Counted from the first letter of the stretch, positions 5,484 through 13,729 are shown. The stretch is 16,739 nt of DNA from Bacteroidales bacterium UBA6428 (GCA_002437305.1 DJOW01000017.1:1-16739); one strand, 5' to 3'. Made by a program: numbers and translations. The notes: a model not told the origin generated them from the letters alone.

Positions 5484-7484
5484 ATGAATTACAGAAAACT
5501 TACTGAAGATGAGATCGCGGTGCTGGAATCGCAGGCATGCACGGCCACAGATTGGTCAAAAATTGATGTCTCAGAGGAGTTCTCGACCGAGTATGTACGT
5601 TCAGTACGCTTTTCGGGAGACATCACCCTAGGCGCATTCCGTAAGGAATTCATGCTTCCTGGCGGGATGTCGAAACATTCCGGACTCTACCATGCCACGC
5701 TGCACAATGTAAAGTTGGGGGACAACTGCTGCATAGAGAATGTCAAGAACTACATAGCCAACTACGAAATAGGGCATGACACATTCATAGAGAATGTGGA
5801 CATCATACTGGCTGACGGGATTTCCTCGTTCGGAAACGGTGTTGAAGCGTCAGTGCTTAACGAGACCGGAGGACGCGAGGTTGTCATTTTTGACAGACTT
5901 ACGGCACAGACCGCCTACATCATGGCGCTTTACCGGCATCGCCCGGAACTGATCGGCGAACTAAAAAAGCTCATAGGCAAATATGTCGATGGTGTCTCAT
6001 CGGCCACCGGACACATAGGCTCCTTTGTCACGATTGTCGATGCCGGTTATCTTAAAAACGTCAAGGTTGGCGATTACTGCAAGATAGAAGGCGCGGCAAG
6101 GCTCAAGAACGGAAGCCTTAACTCTAATGAAGTGGCTCCTATTCACATAGGTGTCGGAGTGATCGGGGATGACTTCATAGTCAGCAGTGGATCCTCGATC
6201 GAGGACGGCGTGACTTTCTCGCGCTGTTTTGTCGGGCAGGCCTGTCATCTGGGCCACAACTATTCGGCCTCTGATTCGCTGTTTTTCAGCAACTGCCAAG
6301 GAGAGAACGGAGAGGCCTGCGCGATCTTCGCCGGACCGTTCACCGTCACTCACCACAAGTCCACACTGCTTATCGCCGGGATGTTCTCCTTCATGAATGC
6401 CGGCTCAGGCTCAAACCAGAGCAACCACATGTACAAGCTTGGCCCTATCCATCAGGGAATCATGGAGCGCGGCGCGAAGACCACCTCCGACTCCTACATT
6501 CTCTGGCCAGCCAAGGTAGGTGCTTTCTCCCTAGTCATGGGACGTCATGTCAGCCATCAGGACACATCAAACTTACCGTTTTCTTATCTTATTGAAAATC
6601 AAGGAACTTCCTACATAATGCCAGGAGCGAACCTGAAATCCGTCGGCACCATCCGTGATGCGAGGAAGTGGCCCCAGAGGGACAAGCGCATGGATCCCGA
6701 CAAGCTTGACATGATCAATTACAACCTGCTTAGTCCTTACACTGTCAACAAGATGCTCAATGCGGTTCACATCCTTCAGGAACTTCAGCGCACGGCCGGT
6801 GAGAACTCCTCTGTCTACTCCTACCAAAGTGGTGTCATAAAGCACAGCTCGCTGCTTAAAGGTCTTAAGTATTACGGTCTGGCTATCGATAAGTTCCTTG
6901 GAAACTCATTTGTGACGAGGTTGATGAACTCATCGTTCAGAAATCTTGACGAGCTGCGCGATGCTCTCAGGCCGGAGTCATCGACCGGCCTTGTACATTG
7001 GGTAGACTTGTCAGGGCTGATCGCACCTCGTTCCGCTGTGGAGAAACTTATGGACAGAATCCAGAGCGATGAGATGGAGACTGTGGATGAGATCACCGCC
7101 GGTTTTTCCGAGATTCACAGGAAATACTATGATTATGAGTGGACTTGGGCCTACCGGATCATCCGGGAGCACTACGGGATTGATCTGTCCACAGCATCAG
7201 CTGAGGAAATGATCGGGCTGATCGAACGCTGGAAGATGTCCGTTGTGTCTCTCGATGACATGGTCTATGAGGATGCCCGCAAGGAATTTGGGCTTTCGGC
7301 GATGACAAGTTTTGGAGTCGACGGAGGTGAGCAGCGCAGGCTTCAGGACTTCGAGCAGGTGCGTGGCTCGAGCTTCGAGTCAAACTCGTTCGTCAAGTCG
7401 ATCCGAGAGCACATCCAGGCCAAGTCGAAGCTTGGCGAGGCCGCCGCTGACAAGATCCGGAATTGTGCTACGGCATCGCGGTGA
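5484..7484 (+). CDS. DUF4954 family protein, left-handed beta-helix type
   Basis: A 666-aa cytoplasmic protein with no signal peptide or membrane segment. The first ~400 residues carry hexapeptide-like turns (LGDNCCIENVKNYIANYEIG, VKVGDYCKIEGAARLKNG, IGDDFIVSSGSSIEDG, HLGHNYSASDSLFF), which suggests a left-handed beta-helix of the kind found in sugar-nucleotide acyl- and nucleotidyltransferases. GPFTVTHHKSTLLIAGMFSF, conserved-looking and His-rich, may be part of an active site. The C-terminal ~230 residues are predicted helical. The length and N-terminus (MNYRKLTEDEI) fit DUF4954, common in Bacteroidales and of unknown function. Last gene of the operon. The neighbouring isomerase-like protein makes a sugar-phosphate or sugar-nucleotide substrate plausible, but this is inference. 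Confidence 0.85.
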   Translation: MNYRKLTEDEIAVLESQACTATDWSKIDVSEEFSTEYVRSVRFSGDITLGAFRKEFMLPGGMSKHSGLYHATLHNVKLGDNCCIENVKNYIANYEIGHDTFIENVDIILADGISSFGNGVEASVLNETGGREVVIFDRLTAQTAYIMALYRHRPELIGELKKLIGKYVDGVSSATGHIGSFVTIVDAGYLKNVKVGDYCKIEGAARLKNGSLNSNEVAPIHIGVGVIGDDFIVSSGSSIEDGVTFSRCFVGQACHLGHNYSASDSLFFSNCQGENGEACAIFAGPFTVTHHKSTLLIAGMFSFMNAGSGSNQSNHMYKLGPIHQGIMERGAKTTSDSYILWPAKVGAFSLVMGRHVSHQDTSNLPFSYLIENQGTSYIMPGANLKSVGTIRDARKWPQRDKRMDPDKLDMINYNLLSPYTVNKMLNAVHILQELQRTAGENSSVYSYQSGVIKHSSLLKGLKYYGLAIDKFLGNSFVTRLMNSSFRNLDELRDALRPESSTGLVHWVDLSGLIAPRSAVEKLMDRIQSDEMETVDEITAGFSEIHRKYYDYEWTWAYRIIREHYGIDLSTASAEEMIGLIERWKMSVVSLDDMVYEDARKEFGLSAMTSFGVDGGEQRRLQDFEQVRGSSFESNSFVKSIREHIQAKSKLGEAAADKIRNCATASR

Positions 7485-7520
7485 ACACTGTTGACGACCG
7501 TACACTTGTCGCGCATTTCA

Positions 7521-7552
7521 TTTGCCGCTGCTGAATAGATTTCGTACCTTTG
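7521..7552 (+). promoter_or_regulatory. Promoter of the DUF1846 gene
   Basis: TTTG (7521-7524), 20 nt, TACCTTTG (7545-7552): both boxes match the Bacteroidota consensus in full. The expected transcription start is near 7556-7558, only a few bases before ATG 7562, so the mRNA should be nearly leaderless. The TTG at 7550 lies inside the promoter and cannot be the start codon. Confidence 0.8.
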
Positions 7553-7561
7553 CCATCCGTT

Positions 7562-9028
7562 ATGAAATACGGATTCGACAACGGGAAGTATCTTCGGATA
7601 CAATCAGAACACATCAAGGAACGCATAGCCCAGTTCGGGGACAAGCTCTATCTGGAGCTTGGCGGCAAATTATTTGACGACTATCACGCGAGCAGGGTGC
7701 TGCCCGGATTCCAGCCGGACAGCAAACTGAGGATGCTCCAGCAGCTTAGTGACTGCGCCGAGATCATCATCGTCATCAGTGCCAACGACATAGAAAAAAG
7801 CAAGATGCGCGCGGACTACGGCATCACCTACGACATGGATGTCCTGCGCCTCCGCACGGAGTTTCAGAACAGGGGATTCCTTGTCAGCGGTGTTGTGATC
7901 ACACACTTCAACGGCCAGTCCAGCGCCAAGGCGTACAAGGCCAGGCTCAAGAAGATGGGCATCAAGGCCTGCTACCACTACACAATCGAGGGGTACCCGA
8001 ACAACGTGGCCCTGATAGACTCCGAGGACGGATACGGAAGGAACGATTATGTGCAGACCTCCCGTCCGCTCGTCATAGTGACGGCGCCGGGGCCGGGCAG
8101 CGGGAAGATGGCCGTGTGCCTCAGCCAGCTCTACCACGAGCACAAGAAAGGAATCGCGGCCGGCTACGCCAAGTTCGAGACGTTCCCTGTCTGGAACCTT
8201 CCTCTTAAGCATCCGGTCAACATAGCCTACGAGGCCGCCACAGCAGACCTTAATGATGTGAATATGATCGATCCGTTCCACCTGGAGGCCTACGGCAAGA
8301 CGGCCATCAACTACAATAGGGACATTGAGATATTCCCGGTGCTGAACGCCCTCTTCGAAGGCATCTACGGAGAAAACCCCTACAAGTCCCCGACAGACAT
8401 GGGTGTGAATATGGTAGGGTACTGCATCTGTGATGACGACATCTGCCGCAAGGCCGCCAACGATGAGATCATAAGGCGGTACTACTCCGCCCTTGACCGT
8501 ATGGCTGACGGGGAGGACAACGAGAGCGAGGTAGGAAAGATCTCGCTATTGATGAAACAGGCCAGAATCACAACCGAATACCGCCGTGTCACAGTCGCTG
8601 CCAAACAACACGAGGCCGCGGTCGGGAACCCGTCAGCGGCCATCGAGCTCTCTGACGGGCCGATCCTGACCGCCGAGACCTCTGATCTTCTGGGTCCCAG
8701 CGCCGCGATCCTCCTCAAGGCCGCCAAGCATCTGGCCGGCATCGACCACAGCGCGAAGCTTATTCCCGGAAGGCTTATCGAACCGATTCAGAAGACCAAG
8801 GTCACCTACCTTCACGGCAAGAACCCGCGTCTGCATACGGACGAGGTACTGATCGCCCTCTCGGTCCTGAGCCCCGATGACGAGAACTGCCGCAAGGCCC
8901 TTGACACGCTTCCGCTTCTCAAGGGCTGCCAGGTCCACTCCACCGTACTGCTGAGCGACATCGACAAGAAAGTCTTCAAGAAGCTCGGCGTGGACCTCAC
9001 CTGCGAACCGGTTCACGAGCGGCACTGA
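7562..9028 (+). CDS. DUF1846 family protein
   Basis: A 488-aa cytoplasmic protein spanning the full length of DUF1846, a family of about 490-500 aa found mostly in Firmicutes and in some Bacteroidota. Features: FDNGKYL at the N-terminus, EIIIVISANDIEKSKMRADYGITYD (about 67-91), HFNGQSSAKAY (115-125) and a glycine-rich phosphate-binding-like loop VTAPGPGSGKMAVCLSQLYHE (173-193, GPGSGK at 177-182). The centre contains NRDIEIFPVLNALFE and MGVNMVGYCICDDD. Family structures are reported to resemble nucleotide-metabolism enzymes, but the reaction is unknown, so none is assigned. It has its own strong promoter and is transcribed apart from the preceding operon. ATG 7562 is chosen because upstream in-frame codons fall in the promoter. 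Confidence 0.9.
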   Translation: MKYGFDNGKYLRIQSEHIKERIAQFGDKLYLELGGKLFDDYHASRVLPGFQPDSKLRMLQQLSDCAEIIIVISANDIEKSKMRADYGITYDMDVLRLRTEFQNRGFLVSGVVITHFNGQSSAKAYKARLKKMGIKACYHYTIEGYPNNVALIDSEDGYGRNDYVQTSRPLVIVTAPGPGSGKMAVCLSQLYHEHKKGIAAGYAKFETFPVWNLPLKHPVNIAYEAATADLNDVNMIDPFHLEAYGKTAINYNRDIEIFPVLNALFEGIYGENPYKSPTDMGVNMVGYCICDDDICRKAANDEIIRRYYSALDRMADGEDNESEVGKISLLMKQARITTEYRRVTVAAKQHEAAVGNPSAAIELSDGPILTAETSDLLGPSAAILLKAAKHLAGIDHSAKLIPGRLIEPIQKTKVTYLHGKNPRLHTDEVLIALSVLSPDDENCRKALDTLPLLKGCQVHSTVLLSDIDKKVFKKLGVDLTCEPVHERH

Positions 9029-9043
9029 TTGTCTACAAAGGAA

Positions 9044-9082
9044 AATGTTGCCATGATTTTGTTCAGACAACATTGTTCTTTT
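9044..9082 (+). terminator. Weak terminator-like hairpin after the DUF1846 gene
   Basis: AATGTTG (9044-9050) can pair with CAACATT (9068-9074), followed by TTCTTTT. The loop is large and the T-run is interrupted, so termination would be weak. Confidence 0.3.
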
Positions 9083-9103
9083 CAATGATAATGCCTATCT
9101 TTA
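9073..9103 (+). promoter_or_regulatory. Candidate promoter for the small membrane-protein cluster
   Basis: TTG (9073-9075), 20 nt, TATCTTTA (9096-9103), a 7/8 match to TAnnTTTG, about 64 bp before the TM2 gene. Confidence 0.45.
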
Positions 9104-9166
9104 GGCTTTGAAAGCCAGAGGACCGATCTGACTATAGGACCAACGTTTTTATTATCATATTCAGAA

Positions 9167-9496
9167 ATGAACTATTGCCCACACTGCGGAGCGCCGGTAC
9201 AGCCAGACTCCACTTTTTGTCCGAACTGCGGTAAACCGCTTCAGCCACAGCCTGAAGACAGCCAGGCTTACTGCGACTGCCAAACCACCAAGGAGAAGGA
9301 GGACCGGTGGCTGATCGCCCTGATACTTTGCATCGTGCTTGGAGGCTTCGGTGTCCATAGATTCTACACCGGAAACACCACAACCGGAATCATAATGCTC
9401 CTGACCCTCGGGGGCTGCGGAATCTGGACACTGATCGACATTATCATGATTGCCTGCAACACTTACGTTGACGGCAACGGGCAGCATCTAAAGTAG
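9167..9496 (+). CDS. Zinc-ribbon and TM2-domain membrane protein
   Basis: A 109-aa protein. The N-terminus is a zinc ribbon with two CxxC knuckles (Cys4/Cys7 in CPHC and Cys18/Cys21 in CPNC). A linker with two further Cys (36, 38) leads to a TM2 domain at about 46-98: a first helix ALILCIVLGG, the signature GGFGVHRFYTGNTTTG (59-74), and a second helix with an Asp before it (TLIDIIMIAC). TM2 proteins are small two-helix membrane proteins of unclear function, often with zinc ribbons in bacteria. The next gene starts 16 bp downstream and repeats the design with a different membrane domain. The start at ATG 9167 is fixed by the zinc ribbon beginning at residue 2. Confidence 0.9.
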   Translation: MNYCPHCGAPVQPDSTFCPNCGKPLQPQPEDSQAYCDCQTTKEKEDRWLIALILCIVLGGFGVHRFYTGNTTTGIIMLLTLGGCGIWTLIDIIMIACNTYVDGNGQHLK

Positions 9497-9512
9497 TGCA
9501 CATTGCATATCA

Positions 9513-10028
9513 ATGATTCTTGGAGTAATAGGGCCTTGGCAGGTCATAATCATTCTTATAATCATCGCCTTTATCGCCATGGGTGGCCGGTTGTCCGGAA
9601 GACAGAGACAGGTGCATCATCACGAAACCAAATACATCATTATGAAATATTGTCCTAAATGCGGAACACCTGTTCCAAACGAAGCGTCTTTCTGCCCGAA
9701 GTGCGGAGCCAACATCCCTGAGGCGGGCACGTCTGCTCCTATGTCACAGAATTATCAGCAGCCGTCAGCGCCACCGTGCCCTCCGACCTACCTGGCACTG
9801 TCCATTATCGTGACCGTGTTCTGCTGCCTTCCTTTCGGAATCGTCGGAATCGTCAAATCCTGCAATGTCTCCAAGGAATATGCCGTCGGGAACTACGCGA
9901 GTGCGCAGCAAGCCAGCAAGCAGGCCAAGACGTGGAGCATTGTCGGAATATGCTGCGGCCTGTTCTGGGTGATCATCTACATCATCCTGATGGCCTGCGG
10001 AGTTATGGCCGGCCTCGCGGACGTTTAG
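9513..10028 (+). CDS. Zinc-ribbon and CD225/dispanin-like membrane protein
   Basis: A 171-aa protein. Residues 1-24 (MILGVIGPWQVIIILIIIAF) form a hydrophobic N-terminal segment resembling that of TatA-type proteins. A zinc ribbon follows (Cys47/50 in CPKC, Cys61/64 in CPKC), then a Pro-rich linker and a CD225/dispanin-like domain: YLALSIIVTVFCCLPFGIVGIVKS (93-116), the cytoplasmic loop with YAVGNYASAQQASKQAK, and a last helix WSIVGICCGLFWVIIYIILM. The IFITM family shares this re-entrant CCxPFG pattern. An internal ATG at 9642 gives a 128-aa protein that starts directly at MKYCPKCG, like its neighbour, and could be the real start; the open frame upstream and the close spacing to the TM2 gene leave both possible. 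Function unknown. Confidence 0.8.
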   Translation: MILGVIGPWQVIIILIIIAFIAMGGRLSGRQRQVHHHETKYIIMKYCPKCGTPVPNEASFCPKCGANIPEAGTSAPMSQNYQQPSAPPCPPTYLALSIIVTVFCCLPFGIVGIVKSCNVSKEYAVGNYASAQQASKQAKTWSIVGICCGLFWVIIYIILMACGVMAGLADV

Positions 10029-10087
10029 AAGTTGTTTTGACACTTAGGGTGGCCCCCTGACGCGGGTGTCTCTTGGATTCTGTTGCC

Positions 10088-10113
10088 GTTTATTGATCCT
10101 TTTTTCAATAAAC
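10088..10113. other. Perfect 9-bp inverted repeat between CD225 and DUF2752 genes
   Basis: GTTTATTGA (10088-10096) and TCAATAAAC (10105-10113) with an 8-nt T-rich loop. It has no T-run after the stem, so it is not a classic terminator; it could be an operator or an mRNA 3'-end stabiliser. Confidence 0.4.
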
Positions 10114-10149
10114 AGCGATATTAGTGTTTTATCACCTTTCATTAGGTAG

Positions 10150-10539
10150 ATGAACAAAGATTCTTGTAAGAAACCAATCCTTTACACTCTGCTTACGGCA
10201 GCGTGTGTGGGGTTGGTGTTTGTATATTCACGTTTCAGTCCCGAAAGCACAGTCTGGTTTCCCAAGTGCATATTCCTGCAACTGACAGGACTGAAGTGTC
10301 CGGGCTGCGGCAGCCAGCGGGTCATCCATAACCTGCTGAACCTCAACTTTCACAAAGCGTTCCAGGCCAATGCCTTCCTCGTACTTTCCCTCCCCTACAT
10401 CATCGCCCTTCTGGTCTCCATTCCACTCAGATCCCGTTTCCCACGATTCTACAACACCCTCAACAGTGTCCCCGTCATCATCTCAATCGGCATCCTCGTC
10501 ATAGCCTGGTGGATCATCCGCAACATCTTCGGCTGGTGA
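10150..10539 (+). CDS. DUF2752 family membrane protein
   Basis: A 129-aa inner-membrane protein with three hydrophobic helices (about 11-27, 72-92 and 106-127). The family signature LKCPGCGSQR lies at 48-57, followed by a short helix before the second membrane span. The CPxCG-x2-R pattern could bind metal or form a disulfide, but the function of DUF2752 is unknown. The family is often found in Bacteroidota near TM2 and CD225 proteins, as here. It is separated from the CD225 gene by 121 bp containing the inverted repeat at 10088. I saw no clear promoter of its own. Confidence 0.88.
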   Translation: MNKDSCKKPILYTLLTAACVGLVFVYSRFSPESTVWFPKCIFLQLTGLKCPGCGSQRVIHNLLNLNFHKAFQANAFLVLSLPYIIALLVSIPLRSRFPRFYNTLNSVPVIISIGILVIAWWIIRNIFGW

Positions 10540-10590
10540 CAGCCCCATTTCTGACCACGCTCCTTCGTCTAACGCTTCGACAAGCGCATC

Positions 10591-11100
10591 CCACGGGCAT
10601 CGTCCTTCCCCAGGTGTGAGACATTCCTCACACCCAGAAATACATCTCTCTGATAAGCAGCCACTTGACACTCCAGGCATGAGTGTAATATCACACTTAA
10701 AAGTCCAATACCTTATTGCAACGCGTTCCACGGGCATCGCTTTCCCCCAGGTGTGAGACATTCCTCACACCCGGAAATACATCTCTCTGATAAGCAGCCA
10801 CTTGACACTCCAGGCATGAGTGTAATATCACACTTAAAAGTCCAATACCTTATTGCAACGCGTTCCACGGGCATCGCTTTCCCCCAGGTGTGAGACATTC
10901 CTCACACCTGGAAATACATCTCTCTGATAAGCAGCCACTTGACACTCCAGGAGTGCGGCGCTTTTCACACCTAAGTCAGAATGATGGCCACAGAACGAGA
11001 TCTGACGAGGGGTCAGCCTCCCAGGCGTGATAAAACATTCACAGCTGGAACGACAAATCGTTATCCGCCAATCAAATGGATTTCCAGGTATGACGTAACA
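10591..11100. repeat. 137-bp tandem repeat, about 3.7 units, decaying rightwards
   Basis: Units start at 10591, 10728 and 10865, exactly 137 bp apart. The first two are nearly identical and the third diverges after about 85 bp. A CCAGG-plus-TGA-like motif recurs at 10610, 10673, 10747, 10810, 10884, 10947, 11021 and 11084, alternating 63 and 74 bp, so the period persists into a fourth, strongly diverged unit. The odd-numbered sites carry a hairpin, best in unit 3 (CCAGGTGTGAG 10884-10894 with CTCACACCTGG 10901-10911). Even-numbered sites in units 1 and 2 have a weaker AGTGT/ACACT hairpin. There is no credible coding. Confidence 0.9.
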
Positions 11101-11419
11101 CCGTCGAATGGCGACACACGGGACTTAGAAGTCAGGCACATCGCATGAATGTATTTGTTTGTCAGAAGTTCATGACAACATTGTGGTCAACCAGATAATC
11201 ACCTTACTTAAACAGATTCGCAGACGAAAACATGCTGTTTAATCTCATAAGATGCTGATGCTGTCATGTATTATTCGTAACTTTGCCATAACAAATAATT
11301 CTTAAAGAAGAAATGCGACCATGCACCTTAGGCTTGCGATTAACATATAGATGCATCTTAAAATCGCCTTATTATGGCGGCAAGCTGAAAGTTCATAAGT
11401 CCGAAAAGGAAACAGAATT
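11101..11419. other. Intergenic region and leader before the lipoprotein gene
   Basis: About 320 bp without a gene. The first half shows nothing recognisable. TAACTTTG at 11278-11285 is a full -7 box match without a good -33 partner. A start near 11290 would give a ~130-nt leader, in which GCGATT (11336-11341) can pair with AATCGC (11362-11367) around an ATGCAT palindrome, and CGCC with GGCG just after. Confidence 0.4.
11278..11285 (+). promoter_or_regulatory. Candidate -7 box for the lipoprotein gene
   Basis: TAACTTTG, full match to TAnnTTTG, 134 bp before ATG 11420. The -33 region is poor. Confidence 0.45.
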
Positions 11420-12337
11420 ATGGCAAAGAGAATCATACTGATCATTTGCGTGACGGTCAGCATTCTGGCAATCACCGGATGCGGCAATTACGAGCCTTGG
11501 GACGAGTTCGACTCCGGCAATGTTCCAGAGAGCGTCAAGTCCGATTTCTACAGGAGATATTCGGATGATGTCATTGTCAAAGATGCACTCACATACCACT
11601 ACAAAAACTACAACAACACTTCACGCATAGAATTCATTGATGTCGATGGACTTCCGTGCGTGGCCATCTATATAGAAGAAGAATGGACACACACTTGGAA
11701 AGAGTACAGCAAGGACAACTTTCTCTTTCTAAGCCAGCTGCCTAAAAAAGTGGCCAGAGGCTACATCCGCGCCGGTATTGATGACGAGGATTACACGGGT
11801 GACAATTCGTATGTGATTGAGGTGAGCCGAAGGGGATTTGACCAAAAATATTACGAGTTCCATTGTGCGGCCCCGTACGTCAACGGGAATCTTCAATATA
11901 TTGCTCAGAACTGCCACGTGCTGATCGGAGAGGACGGAGAAGTCATTGACGTTCTGCATACTAAGCCGAACCCTTCGACTTGGTTTCACGACATGGATAA
12001 GGCTGTGACTTCAGTCACGGAAAAGTACCCAGGAGCGATTGTTATCGGCGCTGTCAACGTAGGAGGCCGGAATGTTATTTACATAAAGGACGAAGGAATA
12101 CTCAAGCGCGTGCTGCTCAACGATGACCGCTGGAACGAGACCGTCACCAAGCTTGGCAAATGGTTCAAACTGCCTGACAACGTGATGGATGAATATACCA
12201 AATACAAATCCGGGCATCCTGATTTCGAATATTCCGAAGTGTACAAGATTGAAAGGAAAGACGGTGTCTACTATGGATTGGAAATGATGGTGCTGAAGGG
12301 GAACCAAATCAGCTTGACCGTCTACATCAAGGCTTGA
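11420..12337 (+). CDS. Putative lipoprotein, PepSY-like repeats
   Basis: A 305-aa protein with a lipoprotein signal: MAKR, a hydrophobic stretch and lipobox ITGC, giving lipidated Cys21. It would be exported and anchored in the envelope. The mature part seems to hold degenerate copies of the PepSY-like (DUF2874-type) pattern common in Bacteroidota, for example VPESVKSDFYRRYSDDVIVK (34-53) followed by IEFIDVDGLPCVAIYIEEEW, and later VTSVTEKYPGAIVIGAVNVG. That assignment is by pattern only and could be wrong. Between the blocks the sequence is charged and Tyr-rich. It stands alone, with 132 bp to the peptidase gene, which is on the same strand. Confidence 0.75.
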   Translation: MAKRIILIICVTVSILAITGCGNYEPWDEFDSGNVPESVKSDFYRRYSDDVIVKDALTYHYKNYNNTSRIEFIDVDGLPCVAIYIEEEWTHTWKEYSKDNFLFLSQLPKKVARGYIRAGIDDEDYTGDNSYVIEVSRRGFDQKYYEFHCAAPYVNGNLQYIAQNCHVLIGEDGEVIDVLHTKPNPSTWFHDMDKAVTSVTEKYPGAIVIGAVNVGGRNVIYIKDEGILKRVLLNDDRWNETVTKLGKWFKLPDNVMDEYTKYKSGHPDFEYSEVYKIERKDGVYYGLEMMVLKGNQISLTVYIKA

Positions 12338-12469
12338 CTACTTATGAATATATTTCCGGACATTCAGAAAAAAAACCTAAATTCGTGAGTCGCAGGTGTT
12401 GGTGGAAAAAAAGATGCCGGCTAACAATGACAACGCGTTTATAAAAATCACATAATGGAATCGGCCCAT

Positions 12470-13729
12470 ATGAAAAGAATATTTTGGATTGTCTTGGCGG
12501 CGGCGCTGCCGGGATTGATGAACGAGACCTGCGCGGGCTCATTCTCTGAAGGAAGGCTTTTGGACAAGACCTTGAGGATCGACTACACCTTCACTGGATC
12601 GGACAAGGATTGCGACATCGCTGTGGCTGAGTTGCTAAGCCTTGACGGGTGGCATGGCAGAAGGACAAACCTCAAAGAGGTTCCGCTGCGGGGCAACGGG
12701 CAGCTCACGATGACGGACAAGGCCACGGGAGACACACTCTACAGGATGTCGTTCTGTACGCTGTTCCAAGAGTGGCAGGCGACAGAGGAGGCTACAAGAG
12801 TCCGCAGGAGTTTCGAGAACGTGTTCCTTGTGCCGATGCCGTCCGCTCCGGCGGAGATCACCGTACAACTTTATGATTTCCACGAGAATGTAGCCGCAAA
12901 GCTCACGCATCCTGTTGACCCTAAAGACATTCTGATCAGGCCGGCGGACGGGAAGCCACAAACGAGAATGTTGCTGGACAGCGGTGACTCCAAGGAGAAG
13001 ATCGACATCGCGATCCTCGCAGAAGGCTACACCGAGGGAGAGATGGACATATTCTTCAAGGATGCCGAAAGCGCCGTTGAGAACCTTCTGAGGCATGAGC
13101 CTTTCAAATCAATGAGCGACAGGTTCAACATTGTGGCTGTGGCCTCGCCGTCGCAGGACAGCGGAGTGAGTGTGCCGCGCGAGGGTCTCTGGAAAAAGAC
13201 GGCGGTGGACTCCCACTTCGACACGTTCTACTCCGACCGTTACCTCACGACCCTGCATCTGTTCAAGATGCACGACGCTTTGGCCGGGATCCCTTATGAG
13301 CACATCATAATCCTAGCCAACACAGACACTTACGGTGGCGGCGGCATCTACAATTCCTACACTCTCACGACAGCGCACCACAAACTTTTCGGCCCTGTGG
13401 TGGTCCACGAGTTCGGCCACAGCTTCGGCGGTCTGACCGATGAATATGCCTACGACGACCAGTTCGTTGAATATTACTACCCCGACATCGAGCCTTGGGA
13501 GCAGAACATCACCACGAAGGCCAACTTCGAGAGCAAATGGAAGGATCTGTACGACCAGGGCGTCGTAGGGCTCGTTGAAGGCGGAGGCTACCAGACCAAA
13601 GGCGTCTGGCGTCCCTGCGAAGACTGCCGTATGAGGACAAACACCGCCGAGGCCTTCTGCCCTGTCTGTCAAAGAGCCATTGAACGGATCATCCGCTTTT
13701 ACACGGAAGAATCACCTTGCGCCCGGTAA
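12470..13729 (+). CDS. Secreted peptidase M64 (IgA-peptidase-type metallopeptidase)
   Basis: A 419-aa protein with an N-terminal signal peptide (MKRIFWIVLAAALPGLMNET). An N-terminal beta-rich M64_N-like domain (about 30-150) is followed by the catalytic domain beginning KIDIAILAEGYT (177-188). The zinc site is HEFGH (313-317) followed by SFGGLTDEY, with the third ligand expected in this downstream region. The C-terminal CRMRTNTAEAFCPVCQRAIE block is typical of M64, the family of Clostridium ramosum IgA peptidase. A role in cleaving host or dietary protein outside the cell or in the periplasm is likely; the IgA specificity is not shown. ATG 12455 is also in frame and would add MESAH; I prefer 12470 because the signal peptide starts there. 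Confidence 0.9.
   Translation: MKRIFWIVLAAALPGLMNETCAGSFSEGRLLDKTLRIDYTFTGSDKDCDIAVAELLSLDGWHGRRTNLKEVPLRGNGQLTMTDKATGDTLYRMSFCTLFQEWQATEEATRVRRSFENVFLVPMPSAPAEITVQLYDFHENVAAKLTHPVDPKDILIRPADGKPQTRMLLDSGDSKEKIDIAILAEGYTEGEMDIFFKDAESAVENLLRHEPFKSMSDRFNIVAVASPSQDSGVSVPREGLWKKTAVDSHFDTFYSDRYLTTLHLFKMHDALAGIPYEHIIILANTDTYGGGGIYNSYTLTTAHHKLFGPVVVHEFGHSFGGLTDEYAYDDQFVEYYYPDIEPWEQNITTKANFESKWKDLYDQGVVGLVEGGGYQTKGVWRPCEDCRMRTNTAEAFCPVCQRAIERIIRFYTEESPCAR

Noticed and set aside
7670..8281. Long minus-strand frame of 203 codons
   Set aside because: Fully antisense to the DUF1846 gene with composition typical of a shadow frame in GC-rich coding DNA.
10483..10898. Repeated minus-strand frames containing MSHTWGKAMPVERVAIRYW
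   Set aside because: They are the same 137-bp tandem repeat read in one frame; the sequence is broken in the later units and overlaps the end of the DUF2752 gene.
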